Source of the DNA: Paracoccaceae bacterium | GTDB lineage: Bacteria; Pseudomonadota; Alphaproteobacteria; Rhodobacterales; Rhodobacteraceae | Assembly (NCBI GenBank): GCA_003561595.1 | Contig: PWWF01000011.1 | Span: 1 to 5,623, forward strand | Direction of reading: 5' to 3' | DNA length: 5,623 nucleotides | Shown here: positions 1 to 5,623 of the stretch, one piece after another | Position numbering within the stretch: the first letter of the stretch is position 1 | Layout of the letters: each line of letters begins with the position of its first letter | Notes under the pieces: generated by a model | What the model was told of the DNA's origin: nothing | What the model saw: the letters and a program-made list of their open reading frames with translations, nothing else | Databases searched by the model: none | Program-made: the position numbers and the translations under genes

Positions 1-816
1 GCCGCAACCGACCTGACGCGACGTTCGCGCGCGGTGGCCAAACGTGCGGCATTGCTGGCACGGCTGCATGGGTCACGGCTGGTGCTTGTTCACACGATCG
101 AGCCCCGCAAGCAGACCGTCGCGCGTATCAGCCTGCGCAAGTTCACGGACCCCAACCGCAAGGCCGAGGCCCAGTTGCAGACGATCTGCGCGGCCTATCC
201 CGATCTGGATATCAGCTACCGCATCCTGACCGGCCCGCCCGCAACGCTTGTGCCAGACCTGGCCGAAGAGATCGGCGCCGATCTGATCGTTCTGGGCCTG
301 CATCTGCCCCGCCGCGTGCTGGAAACGCTGCGCCTGACCAATCTGGAACGGATCACGCAGGCCGCGCGCTGCCCTGTGCTGATCGCGCATCGCGACGAGA
401 TGACGCCCTATAGTCGTGTGCTGGGCGCGATCACCTTTGCGCCCGCCTCGGCGCAGGCGCTGCGTGTGGCCGCCCGACTGGCGCCCGAAGCCGAGATGCA
501 CGCCATCCACGCCATCGACAAGCCGATGCCTGCCAGGCTGCCCGTGGATGAGTTGATGAGCACATCCGAAATGACAGAGGCCGAAACCCTGCGCGATGCC
601 TTCATGGCGAAGGATGATCTGCCGCCCTGCCTGCACATGCCCGAAATCGTCCCCGGCGGCGTGCATGAAGTGCTGCAGTTCCGCATGGCAGAACTGCAAC
701 CCGATCTGGTCGTCATCGGCAGCCATTCCGGGCGCGACACCGAGAATCTGGGCAATTACGCCCGCGACCTGATGCGCGCGCCGCCCACGGATATGCTGAT
801 CGCCAAGCCCGAATAG
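1..816 (+). CDS. Universal stress protein, two tandem Usp domains (5' end missing)
   Basis: The frame is open from the first base of the window, so the gene is cut at its 5' end and 271 codons are visible. The first visible residues, AATDLTRRSR, look like the end of the first beta strand and the following loop of a UspA domain. The true start therefore probably lies only some tens of bases before the window, and the in-frame GTG at 34 is internal. Domain 1 covers about residues 1-131 and ends in the typical Usp strand CPVLIAH (124-130). Domain 2 covers about 136-271, with PDLVVIGSHSG and a final strand DMLIAKPE. Usp proteins are small cytoplasmic proteins linked to stress survival, and many bind ATP through a G-2X-G-9X-G(S/T) loop. 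Domain 1 has LGLHLPRR where that loop should be, and domain 2 has only a degenerate GSHSG form, so ATP binding is doubtful. The gene is co-directional with pdhA but separated by 114 bases containing a hairpin, so it is probably a separate transcription unit. Family call firm, cellular role unknown. Confidence 0.87.
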   Translation, partial: AATDLTRRSRAVAKRAALLARLHGSRLVLVHTIEPRKQTVARISLRKFTDPNRKAEAQLQTICAAYPDLDISYRILTGPPATLVPDLAEEIGADLIVLGLHLPRRVLETLRLTNLERITQAARCPVLIAHRDEMTPYSRVLGAITFAPASAQALRVAARLAPEAEMHAIHAIDKPMPARLPVDELMSTSEMTEAETLRDAFMAKDDLPPCLHMPEIVPGGVHEVLQFRMAELQPDLVVIGSHSGRDTENLGNYARDLMRAPPTDMLIAKPE

Positions 817-820
817 CGTG

Positions 821-850
821 TTGCGCCCCCCGCATGGCCGTCATGCGCAA
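821..850 (+). terminator. Hairpin after the usp gene, possible weak terminator
   Basis: A perfect 6-bp inverted repeat, CGCATG (831-836) and CATGCG (842-847), encloses a 5-base loop. TTGC at 821-824 can also pair with GCAA at 847-850, extending the stem across a bulge of C residues. It starts 5-15 bases after the usp stop codon. No T-run follows (the next bases are A- and C-rich), so it is not a canonical intrinsic terminator. It could be a 3'-end stabilising structure or a chance repeat. Confidence 0.35.
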
Positions 851-885
851 AAACCCTCGCACCTGTCCGAAATATGCGCTAAGAA

Positions 886-905
886 ATGGTTTAACGTTGA
901 ACCAT
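886..905. promoter_or_regulatory. 20-bp near-perfect palindrome upstream of pdhA, candidate operator
   Basis: The arms ATGGTT (886-891) and AACCAT (900-905) flank a centre with AACGTT (893-898). Nine of the ten symmetric base pairs match; only 892/899 (T against G) does not. The element sits in an AT-rich patch within GC-rich DNA and ends 8 bases before the Shine-Dalgarno run of pdhA. A 20-bp dyad with a central CG is the kind of site bound by LacI-family repressors. CceR/PckR-type LacI regulators control central carbon metabolism in alphaproteobacteria, but assigning this site to them is inference. If transcribed, the same bases can fold into an 8-bp stem with one G-U pair and loop ACGU, so an RNA-level role is also possible. 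I could not place a convincing -35/-10 pair nearby. Confidence 0.5.
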
Positions 906-912
906 TACTTCC

Positions 913-922
913 GAGGAGGAGG
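913..922 (+). promoter_or_regulatory. Ribosome binding site of pdhA
   Basis: The run GAGGAGGAGG contains two overlapping AGGAGG matches to the anti-Shine-Dalgarno sequence. The nearer one, 917-922, leaves 8 bases before the ATG at 931. This supports that ATG as the start and suggests strong translation initiation. Confidence 0.8.
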
Positions 923-930
923 GGGCGCCG

Positions 931-1920
931 ATGGCCACGCGAAAATCCACCGCCAAATCAAATGTTTCCGCCGAGGAGCTTCTGGGCTTCTACCGTGACA
1001 TGCTGCTGATCCGGCGATTCGAGGAAAAGGCAGGTCAGCTATACGGGATGGGCCTGATCGGCGGGTTCTGTCACCTCTATATCGGGCAGGAGGCTGTGGT
1101 TGTCGGGCTGGAATCCACCGCCAAGCCAGATGACAAGCGCATCACCACCTATCGCGACCACGGCCATATGCTGGCCTGCGGCATGGACCCCAAGGGCGTG
1201 ATGGCCGAACTGACCGGGCGCGAGGGCGGGCTTTCCAAGGGCAAGGGCGGCTCGATGCACATGTTCTCCAAGGAAAAGCATTTCTACGGGGGCCACGGGA
1301 TCGTGGGCGCCAATGTGCCGCTGGGCGCCGGACTGGCCTTTTCCGACATGTACAAGGGCAATGACAACGTCACCTTCACCTATTTCGGCGATGGCGCAGC
1401 CAATCAGGGCCAGGTCTATGAGACCTATAACATGGCAATGCTGTGGGACCTGCCCGTCATCTTCGTGATCGAGAACAACAAATACGCCATGGGCACCAGC
1501 GTGCAGCGCGCGACCAAATCCCCTTCGCTGTGGGAACGCGGCGCGGCTTACGGGATCAAGGGCGAGGAAGTGGACGGCATGGATGTGCTGGCGGTCAAGG
1601 CCGCTGGCGAAAAGGCCGTCGCCCACTGCCGCGCGGGCAAGGGGCCGTATATCCTGGAAATCATGACCTATCGCTATCGCGGCCATTCCATGTCCGACCC
1701 GGCCAAGTACCGCACCCGCGACGAGGTCCAGAAAATCCGCGCCGAGCGTGACGCGATCGAGCATGTGCGCGAATTGCTGCTGACCGGCAAACACGCGACC
1801 GAGGATGACCTCAAGGATATCGACAAGGAGATCAAGTCCATTGTCAACGACGCGGCGGAATTTGCCAAAGAGAGCCCCGAGCCTGCGGTCGAGGAACTCT
1901 GGACCGATATTTACGCGTGA
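931..1920 (+). CDS. pdhA: Pyruvate dehydrogenase E1 component, alpha subunit
   Basis: This encodes the alpha chain of the heterotetrameric E1 of the cytoplasmic pyruvate dehydrogenase complex. With PdhB it uses thiamine diphosphate to decarboxylate pyruvate and reductively acetylate lipoyl groups. At 329 residues it is complete and of normal length for a bacterial E1-alpha. Visible family features are GFCHLYIGQEA (45-55), the glycine-rich segment GREGGLSKGKGGSMHMF (96-112), and the ThDP/Mg binding motif that begins GDGAANQG (153-160) and ends ENN (181-183). The conserved YRYRGHSMSDP loop follows at 247-257; in mitochondrial E1-alpha this region carries regulatory phosphorylation sites, which are not implied here. 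The ATG is fixed by a strong Shine-Dalgarno run 8 bases upstream. It is the first gene of a pdhA-pdhB-pdhC operon, with pdhB 21 bases downstream. Branched-chain and acetoin E1-alpha proteins are relatives, but the sequence and the linked lipoyl-E1-beta favour pyruvate dehydrogenase. Confidence 0.96.
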   Translation: MATRKSTAKSNVSAEELLGFYRDMLLIRRFEEKAGQLYGMGLIGGFCHLYIGQEAVVVGLESTAKPDDKRITTYRDHGHMLACGMDPKGVMAELTGREGGLSKGKGGSMHMFSKEKHFYGGHGIVGANVPLGAGLAFSDMYKGNDNVTFTYFGDGAANQGQVYETYNMAMLWDLPVIFVIENNKYAMGTSVQRATKSPSLWERGAAYGIKGEEVDGMDVLAVKAAGEKAVAHCRAGKGPYILEIMTYRYRGHSMSDPAKYRTRDEVQKIRAERDAIEHVRELLLTGKHATEDDLKDIDKEIKSIVNDAAEFAKESPEPAVEELWTDIYA

Positions 1921-1925
1921 TTTGA

Positions 1926-1933
1926 GGGAGGAG
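1926..1933 (+). promoter_or_regulatory. Ribosome binding site of pdhB
   Basis: GGGAGGAG lies 8 bases before the ATG at 1942, inside the 21-base gap after the pdhA stop. It supports the start that places the lipoyl domain at the very N-terminus of PdhB. Confidence 0.75.
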
Positions 1934-1941
1934 ATCTGATC

Positions 1942-2187
1942 ATGGCAACCGAAGTACTGATGCCCGCCCTCTCGCCCACGATGGAAGAAGGCACGCTTGC
2001 AAAATGGCTGGTCAAGGAGGGCGATTCCGTGTCCTCCGGCGACATTCTGGCCGAGATCGAGACCGACAAGGCCACGATGGAATTCGAGGCTGTCGATGAA
2101 GGCGTGATCGGCAAGATCCTGATCGAGGCCGGAACCGAAGGGGTCAAGGTCAACACCCCCATCGCCGTGATGGTCGAGGAAGGCGAA
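1942..2187 (+). repeat. Lipoyl-domain coding segment, copy 1 (in pdhB)
   Basis: These 82 codons align without gaps to the first 82 codons of pdhC (3336-3581). By hand count 74 of 82 residues are the same; the differences are at residues 2, 5, 29, 31, 55, 66, 77 and 78. About 22 further codons differ only silently, so the copies are homologous but not recently identical. The longest exact DNA matches are about 25-30 bases, for example around the lipoyl lysine codon. Confidence 0.85.
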
Positions 2188-3321
2188 GACGTGCCCGCCG
2201 AGAGCCCCAGCGCAGAAACTGCCCCTGCCCCGTCCGCGCTGAACGGCTCCGAGGGCAAGACCGCCGCGCCCGCTGCGGCCGCCCCGATGCCAGAGGCCCC
2301 CAAGGCCGATACCAGCCCCGACTGGCCCGAAGGCACCGAAATGAAATCCCAGACCGTGCGCGAGGCCCTGCGCGACGCCATGGCCGAGGAAATGCGCAGC
2401 ACGGACGAAGTGTTCGTCATGGGCGAAGAGGTGGCCGAATATCAGGGCGCCTACAAGATCACCCAGGGGCTGCTGGATGAATTCGGTGCGCGCCGCGTGA
2501 TCGACACGCCCATCACCGAACACGGCTTTGCCGGGATCGGGGTTGGCGCGGCCTTCGGGGGCCTTCGCCCCATTGTCGAATTCATGACCTTCAACTTCGC
2601 CATGCAGGCGATTGACCAGATCATCAATTCCGCGGCCAAGACGCTCTACATGTCGGGCGGGCAGATGGGCTGCCCCATCGTGTTCCGCGGCCCCAATGGC
2701 GCGGCTGCGCGCGTCGCGGCCCAGCACAGCCAGTGTTACGCGGCCTGGTACAGCCATGTACCGGGGCTCAAGGTTGTCATGCCCTATTCGGCAGCAGATG
2801 CGAAAGGTCTTTTGAAACAGGCCATCCGTGACCCGAACCCGGTGGTGTTTCTGGAAAACGAAATCCTCTATGGCCGCAGCTTCGAGGTGCCGGTTCTGGA
2901 CGATTTCACCATCCCCTTCGGCAAGGCCAAGACCTGGCGCGAGGGCAGCGATGTGACCATCGTCAGCTTCGGCATCGGCATGACCTACGCGCTCGAGGCC
3001 GCCGAGCGTCTGGCCGAAGACGGGATCGAGGCCGAAGTGATCGACCTGCGCACCATCCGTCCCATGGATACCGATGCAATCCTCGCCTCGGTGATGAAGA
3101 CCAATCGTCTGGTCACGGTCGAGGAAGGGTTCCCGCAAAGCTCGGTCGGCAATTACATCACCTCGGTCGTGATGGAACGGGCCTTCGACTATCTCGATGC
3201 GCCGGTCATCAACCTGACCGGCAAGGATGTGCCCATGCCCTATGCCGCCAATCTCGAGAAACTCGCGCTGGTCACCACCGATGAAGTGGTCGAGGCCGTG
3301 CGCAAGGTCACTTATCGCTAA
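1942..3321 (+). CDS. pdhB: Pyruvate dehydrogenase E1 component, beta subunit, with N-terminal lipoyl domain
   Basis: This is the beta chain of pyruvate dehydrogenase E1, 459 residues and complete. The usual E1-beta is about 325-330 residues; the extra length is an N-terminal lipoyl domain (about 1-80) plus a mobile Ala/Pro/Glu-rich linker (about 81-130). The lipoyl attachment lysine is K43 in the motif [11 protein letters not shown]. The E1-beta part starts near 134 ([10 protein letters not shown]) and contains [12 protein letters not shown] (161-172), whose GEEVA glutamate contacts the thiamine cofactor in the family. It also contains [17 protein letters not shown] (188-204), [20 protein letters not shown] (214-233) and [12 protein letters not shown] (259-270). 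The C-terminal transketolase domain follows from about 330, with the [13 protein letters not shown] segment at 391-403. Fusion of a lipoyl domain to E1-beta is known in alphaproteobacteria such as Sinorhizobium and Zymomonas. The domain is 90% identical to that of the downstream E2. The gene lies between pdhA and pdhC with short gaps and is surely cotranscribed. Confidence 0.97.
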   Translation: MATEVLMPALSPTMEEGTLAKWLVKEGDSVSSGDILAEIETDKATMEFEAVDEGVIGKILIEAGTEGVKVNTPIAVMVEEGEDVPAESPSAETAPAPSALNGSEGKTAAPAAAAPMPEAPKADTSPDWPEGTEMKSQTVREALRDAMAEEMRSTDEVFVMGEEVAEYQGAYKITQGLLDEFGARRVIDTPITEHGFAGIGVGAAFGGLRPIVEFMTFNFAMQAIDQIINSAAKTLYMSGGQMGCPIVFRGPNGAAARVAAQHSQCYAAWYSHVPGLKVVMPYSAADAKGLLKQAIRDPNPVVFLENEILYGRSFEVPVLDDFTIPFGKAKTWREGSDVTIVSFGIGMTYALEAAERLAEDGIEAEVIDLRTIRPMDTDAILASVMKTNRLVTVEEGFPQSSVGNYITSVVMERAFDYLDAPVINLTGKDVPMPYAANLEKLALVTTDEVVEAVRKVTYR

Positions 3322-3330
3322 GGGGGGAAG
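3321..3330 (+). promoter_or_regulatory. Ribosome binding site of pdhC, overlapping the pdhB stop
   Basis: AGGGGGGAAG begins on the last base of the pdhB TAA stop and lies 5 bases before the ATG at 3336. It is purine-rich but less canonical than the pdhA and pdhB sites. The overlap with the stop codon suggests tight coupling of pdhC to pdhB translation. Confidence 0.6.
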
Positions 3331-3335
3331 CGACG

Positions 3336-3581
3336 ATGCCGACAGAAATCCTTATGCCCGCCCTCTCACCCACGATGGAGGAAGGGACGCTCGCGAAATG
3401 GCTGGTCAAGGAAGGGGATGAGGTCGCCTCGGGCGATATCCTGGCCGAGATCGAGACCGACAAGGCGACGATGGAATTCGAGGCCGTGGATGAAGGCACG
3501 ATCGGCAAGATCCTGATCGAGGCCGGGACCGACGGGGTCAAGGTCAACACCCCCATCGCGGTCCTGCTGGAAGAGGGCGAG
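3336..3581 (+). repeat. Lipoyl-domain coding segment, copy 2 (in pdhC)
   Basis: This segment is the partner of copy 1 at 1942-2187, about 1.4 kb upstream in the same orientation. About 30 of 82 codons differ, most of them silently, so selection or occasional past gene conversion, rather than a recent duplication, explains the likeness. Recombination between the copies would join the start of pdhB to pdhC and delete the E1-beta domain. Confidence 0.85.
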
Positions 3582-4652
3582 TCCGCCGACGATATCGGCA
3601 GCGCCCCGGCCCCGGCCGAGCCCCCCAAGGACACGCCGCAGACCGAGGCGAAAGCCGAAGGCCCCGCCAGCGATGCACCGGCAGCATCCGCACCCGCCGC
3701 GCCGAAATCCGGCGATGGCACGCGCATCTTCGCCTCGCCGCTGGCGCGGCGCATTGCCGCCGACAAGGGGCTGGACCTGTCGCAGATCACGGGCTCGGGC
3801 CCGCATGGCCGGATCGTCAAATCCGATGTCGAGGCCGCCAAACCCGCGGCCGCGGCCCCCACGAAAACCGACGCCTCCGCCGCCAAAGCCGATGCGCCCG
3901 CCGCCAAAGCGGCCCCCGCTGGCCCCTCGGCCGATCAGGTCGCGCGCATGTATGAAGGGCGCGACTATGAGGACGTCGCGCTTGACGGCATGCGCCGCAC
4001 AGTGGCCGCCCGCCTGACCGAGGCCAAGCAGACCATCCCGCATTTCTACCTGCGCCGCGATGTGACGCTGGATGCGCTGATGGCCTTCCGCGCCGATCTG
4101 AACAAGCAGTTGGAACCGCGCGGCGTCAAACTCTCGGTCAATGATTTCATCATCAAGGCCAGCGCCATGGCGCTGCAGGCCGTGCCCGATTGCAATGCCG
4201 TCTGGGCGGGCGACCGGATGCTGCGGCTGAAACCCTCGGATGTGGCCGTCGCGGTCGCGGTCGAGGGCGGGCTGTTCACCCCGGTCCTCAAGGACGCGCA
4301 TCTCAAATCCCTCTCGGCGCTCTCGGCCGAGATGAAGGACCTCGCCACCCGTGCGCGCAACAAGAAACTCGCGCCGCATGAATATGTCGGCGGCTCCATG
4401 GCCATCTCCAATCTCGGCATGTTCGGGATCGAGAATTTCGACGCGGTCATCAACCCGCCCCATGGATCGATCCTGGCCGTGGGGGCCGGGCTGAAAAAGC
4501 CCGTGGTCGGCGCAGATGGCGAGATCAAGGTCGCCACGGTCATGTCGATGACCCTCTCGGTCGATCACCGTGTGATCGACGGCGCGCTCGGGGCCGAATT
4601 CCTCAAGGAAGTGGTCAGCTATCTCGAAAACCCGATGACCATGCTGGCCTGA
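3336..4652 (+). CDS. pdhC: Dihydrolipoamide acetyltransferase, E2 of pyruvate dehydrogenase
   Basis: E2 forms the core of the complex and transfers the acetyl group from its lipoyl arm to CoA. It is complete at 438 residues and has the full E2 order. A single lipoyl domain (about 1-80) carries the attachment lysine K43 in [11 protein letters not shown]. An Ala/Pro linker (about 85-127) leads to the peripheral subunit binding domain (about 130-167, [17 protein letters not shown] and [13 protein letters not shown]), which holds E1 and/or E3. A second Ala/Lys/Pro linker (about 168-200) precedes the catalytic domain (about 205-438), which contains [20 protein letters not shown] (354-373) and the active-site motif DHRVIDG, with H411 and D415. 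One lipoyl domain is usual for alphaproteobacterial E2; E. coli AceF has three. The start lies 14 bases after the pdhB stop. No E3 gene follows. Other 2-oxoacid E2 enzymes share this plan, but linkage to pdhA/pdhB settles pyruvate as the substrate. The gene is sometimes named aceF. Confidence 0.96.
   Translation: MPTEILMPALSPTMEEGTLAKWLVKEGDEVASGDILAEIETDKATMEFEAVDEGTIGKILIEAGTDGVKVNTPIAVLLEEGESADDIGSAPAPAEPPKDTPQTEAKAEGPASDAPAASAPAAPKSGDGTRIFASPLARRIAADKGLDLSQITGSGPHGRIVKSDVEAAKPAAAAPTKTDASAAKADAPAAKAAPAGPSADQVARMYEGRDYEDVALDGMRRTVAARLTEAKQTIPHFYLRRDVTLDALMAFRADLNKQLEPRGVKLSVNDFIIKASAMALQAVPDCNAVWAGDRMLRLKPSDVAVAVAVEGGLFTPVLKDAHLKSLSALSAEMKDLATRARNKKLAPHEYVGGSMAISNLGMFGIENFDAVINPPHGSILAVGAGLKKPVVGADGEIKVATVMSMTLSVDHRVIDGALGAEFLKEVVSYLENPMTMLA
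3877..3910 (+). repeat. Short direct repeat in the second E2 linker
   Basis: CCGCCGCCAAAGC occurs at 3877-3889 and again at 3898-3910, a period of 21 bases or 7 codons. It encodes AAKADAP followed by AAKAAPA. A related GCCGCCAAA lies at 3834-3842. Such repeats are common in the flexible Ala/Pro linkers of E2 and probably arose by slippage. Confidence 0.6.
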
Positions 4653-4674
4653 CGCTGGAACAGGGGTCCCATCC

Positions 4675-4715
4675 GCCCCCTTTCATCTTTGTCCAAATAT
4701 CCTCAGGGGGGTGAA
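4675..4715. other. Intergenic segment resembling a recurrent Rhodobacteraceae motif
   Basis: The segment around TTCATCTTTGTCCAAATAT (4682-4700) followed by a G-run resembles a motif I recall as frequent at gene ends in Rhodobacteraceae. This is memory, not a search. TTCATC (4682-4687) can pair with GGTGAA (4710-4715), including one wobble pair, closing a stem over a 22-base loop. It directly precedes two strong hairpins, so it may be part of a composite 3'-end element. Function unknown. Confidence 0.35.
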
Positions 4716-4756
4716 TTGGGCCAAAGGCCCAAGAGGGGGGCGCGAGCGCCCCCTTC
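4716..4756. terminator. Two adjacent hairpins between the convergent pdhC and dacB genes
   Basis: Hairpin A is a perfect 7-bp repeat, TTGGGCC (4716-4722) and GGCCCAA (4726-4732), with loop AAA. Hairpin B follows at once: GAGGGGGGCG (4733-4742) pairs with CGCCCCCTTC (4747-4756) around loop CGAG, a 10-bp stem with one G-U pair. Both are GC-rich and lie between the ends of convergent genes, as expected of a bidirectional terminator. No long T-run follows on either strand, so intrinsic termination is not certain; the structures may instead protect 3' ends after factor-dependent termination. Confidence 0.6.
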
Positions 4757-4759
4757 GCC

Positions 4760-4778
4760 TGCGCCGCAGCGCATTGTC
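4760..4778 (+). terminator. Small hairpin with a short T-rich tail
   Basis: TGCGC (4760-4764) and GCGCA (4769-4773) pair around loop CGCA and are followed by TTGTC. It is a weak plus-strand terminator candidate that would back up the two hairpins just before it. It reaches the last bases before the dacB stop codon. The stem is short and may be a chance repeat in GC-rich DNA. Confidence 0.3.
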
Positions 4779-5623
4779 TCAGGAATGCGCCTCGGCCCAG
4801 CGATACAGCAGGTCCTGCTGCAACCGCCGCGCCTGACCGGCCCAGGCGGATGTCCCTTCAGGCCGGTCCACGGCCCCGCCCGCGACCTGCGCGCGGCGCG
4901 GCAGATCGGCGGCGCAGACCGCAAAGGCCAGATCACGCCCGCCCGGCCCGCGCAGATACCCGCCCAGCGCCGAGACGAAATAGAGCGTGCCGGTCTTCGC
5001 CCGCACATCCAGCCCGGGATTGGCAATGACCCGGCCCTGCGCATCGCGCAAGGGATGTTCGCGCAGCAGCGCGCGCAATGCCCCTTCGTTGCCCGCGCCG
5101 CGAAACATCGTGGCCAGATCCGCCATCGACACGCGCGACGCCGCCCCCAGCCCCGAATGATCGACCAGCCGCGCGCTGCTCATCCCATAGCGCGCCCGCG
5201 CCCAGTCCGACATCTGCGCACCCGAGGCTGCAAGGCTTGCAGGTCGCGCCCCGCCTGCCGCACTCGCGCTCATGCCGATCGCCTCGGCGCTGATATTGGT
5301 CGAGAAGCGCAGCATGTCACGCAGCATTTCCTGCAGGGGTTGCGACCGATGCGTGACCAGATCACTGCCCGCAGGCAGGGTCTGGCTGCGTTCGGGCGCG
5401 GGCAGGCTGATGCCCTGCCCTGCGGCCAGCGCACGCAGCACCTCGCCTGCATAAAGCTCTGGCTGGCGCACGGGCAACCAGCGCGATCCGGAATTGCCAA
5501 GCGCGCTGCGCGCCACGCTCCATTCATCGCGTCGGTCGCTGCGGTGATAGGTATAAAGCGGGCCGGACCGCGCCACGACCTGCATCACCGCCATGGAAAC
5601 CGCCGGGCGGTGTCGGTTCGACC
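4779..5623 (-). CDS. dacB: D-alanyl-D-alanine carboxypeptidase/endopeptidase, PBP4 type (5' end missing)
   Basis: The minus-strand frame is open to the right edge of the window, so about 280 C-terminal codons are visible and the start lies outside; the ATG at 5594 is internal. The protein belongs to peptidase family S13 (penicillin-binding protein 4), periplasmic enzymes that trim or cut peptidoglycan cross-links. Visible signatures are the SxN motif as STN in FSTNISAEA (codons 5295-5303), the conserved DxSGL segment as DHSGLGAASRVS, and the KTG triad in AKTGTLYFVSALGGY (codons 4989-4997). The catalytic SxxK motif and signal peptide, expected nearer the N-terminus, are not in view. The sequence SGSRWLPVRQPELYAGEV, just after the edge, fits PBP4-like proteins of Rhodobacteraceae. 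It converges on pdhC with a 126-base structured gap and is unlikely to share its regulation. The family is well supported; whether it acts as carboxypeptidase, endopeptidase or both cannot be told. Confidence 0.88.
   Translation of the reverse strand, partial: SNRHRPAVSMAVMQVVARSGPLYTYHRSDRRDEWSVARSALGNSGSRWLPVRQPELYAGEVLRALAAGQGISLPAPERSQTLPAGSDLVTHRSQPLQEMLRDMLRFSTNISAEAIGMSASAAGGARPASLAASGAQMSDWARARYGMSSARLVDHSGLGAASRVSMADLATMFRGAGNEGALRALLREHPLRDAQGRVIANPGLDVRAKTGTLYFVSALGGYLRGPGGRDLAFAVCAADLPRRAQVAGGAVDRPEGTSAWAGQARRLQQDLLYRWAEAHS

Noticed and set aside
34..36. GTG at 34 as the start of the stress protein
   Set aside because: The frame is open upstream to base 1, and residues AATDLTRRS before the GTG match the beginning of a Usp domain, so the true start is outside the window.
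821..885. A sigma-70-like promoter for pdhA
   Set aside because: TTGCGC at 821 and CTGTCC at 862 were tried as -35 boxes, but neither has a credible -10 at 16-18 bases; a promoter must be nearby but cannot be placed from sequence alone.
818..1009. A 63-codon plus-strand frame running from the usp-pdhA gap into pdhA
   Set aside because: It overlaps pdhA in another frame, has no clear ribosome binding site and no recognisable features.
1942..2190. The lipoyl domain at the start of pdhB as a misassembly or a recent insertion from pdhC
   Set aside because: The two copies differ at about 30 of 82 codons, mostly silently, and the E1-beta fusion is known in alphaproteobacteria, so it is a genuine stable gene structure.
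1039..3138. A 699-codon open frame on the minus strand across pdhA and pdhB
   Set aside because: It lies opposite two clearly conserved genes, and the translation is rich in His, Gly and Asp with no recognisable domain. Long antisense frames are a usual by-product of GC-rich third codon positions. The same holds for 73-726 and 3366-4568 on the minus strand.
5592..5594. ATG (minus strand) as the start of the PBP4-like gene
   Set aside because: The frame stays open to the window edge, and the protein starting there would lack the signal peptide and the SxxK active-site motif of family S13.
1..5623. tRNA or rRNA genes, CRISPR arrays, insertion sequences, phage or defence genes
   Set aside because: No cloverleaf-like segment, regular repeat-spacer pattern, transposase or terminal repeats were seen; nearly all of the window is filled by five conserved genes.

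Overview
The window looks like chromosome of a GC-rich alphaproteobacterium, most probably of the Rhodobacteraceae (Rhodobacter/Paracoccus/Roseobacter type). The grounds are the high GC with GC-rich third codon positions, the pdhA-pdhB-pdhC order, an E1-beta subunit carrying its own N-terminal lipoyl domain (a known alphaproteobacterial arrangement), and an intergenic motif after pdhC of a kind I recall from that family. No species can be named from the sequence.

Layout: (1) 1-816, plus strand, the 3' part of a tandem-domain universal stress protein gene whose start lies before the window. (2) 817-930, a 114-base gap with a small hairpin after the usp stop and a 20-bp near-perfect palindrome just upstream of a strong ribosome binding site. 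(3) 931-4652, plus strand, a compact operon pdhA-pdhB-pdhC encoding E1-alpha, lipoyl-E1-beta and E2 of the pyruvate dehydrogenase complex, with gaps of only 21 and 14 bases. (4) 4653-4778, a gap between convergent genes packed with inverted repeats that probably ends transcription from one or both sides. (5) 4779-5623, minus strand, the 3' part of a dacB-like (PBP4, peptidase family S13) gene that runs off the right edge.

The three central genes form one machine. PdhA and PdhB make the thiamine-diphosphate-dependent E1 that decarboxylates pyruvate and acetylates lipoyl groups. PdhC transfers the acetyl group to CoA and forms the core of the complex. The E3 subunit (dihydrolipoamide dehydrogenase) is not in the window, and pdhC is followed by a convergent unrelated gene, so E3 must be encoded elsewhere. 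The flanking genes (stress protein, cell wall enzyme) show no evident functional tie to the operon.

I see no undescribed system here. The points most worth a second look are the palindrome before pdhA, the two very similar lipoyl-domain coding segments in pdhB and pdhC, and the structured intergenic block after pdhC.
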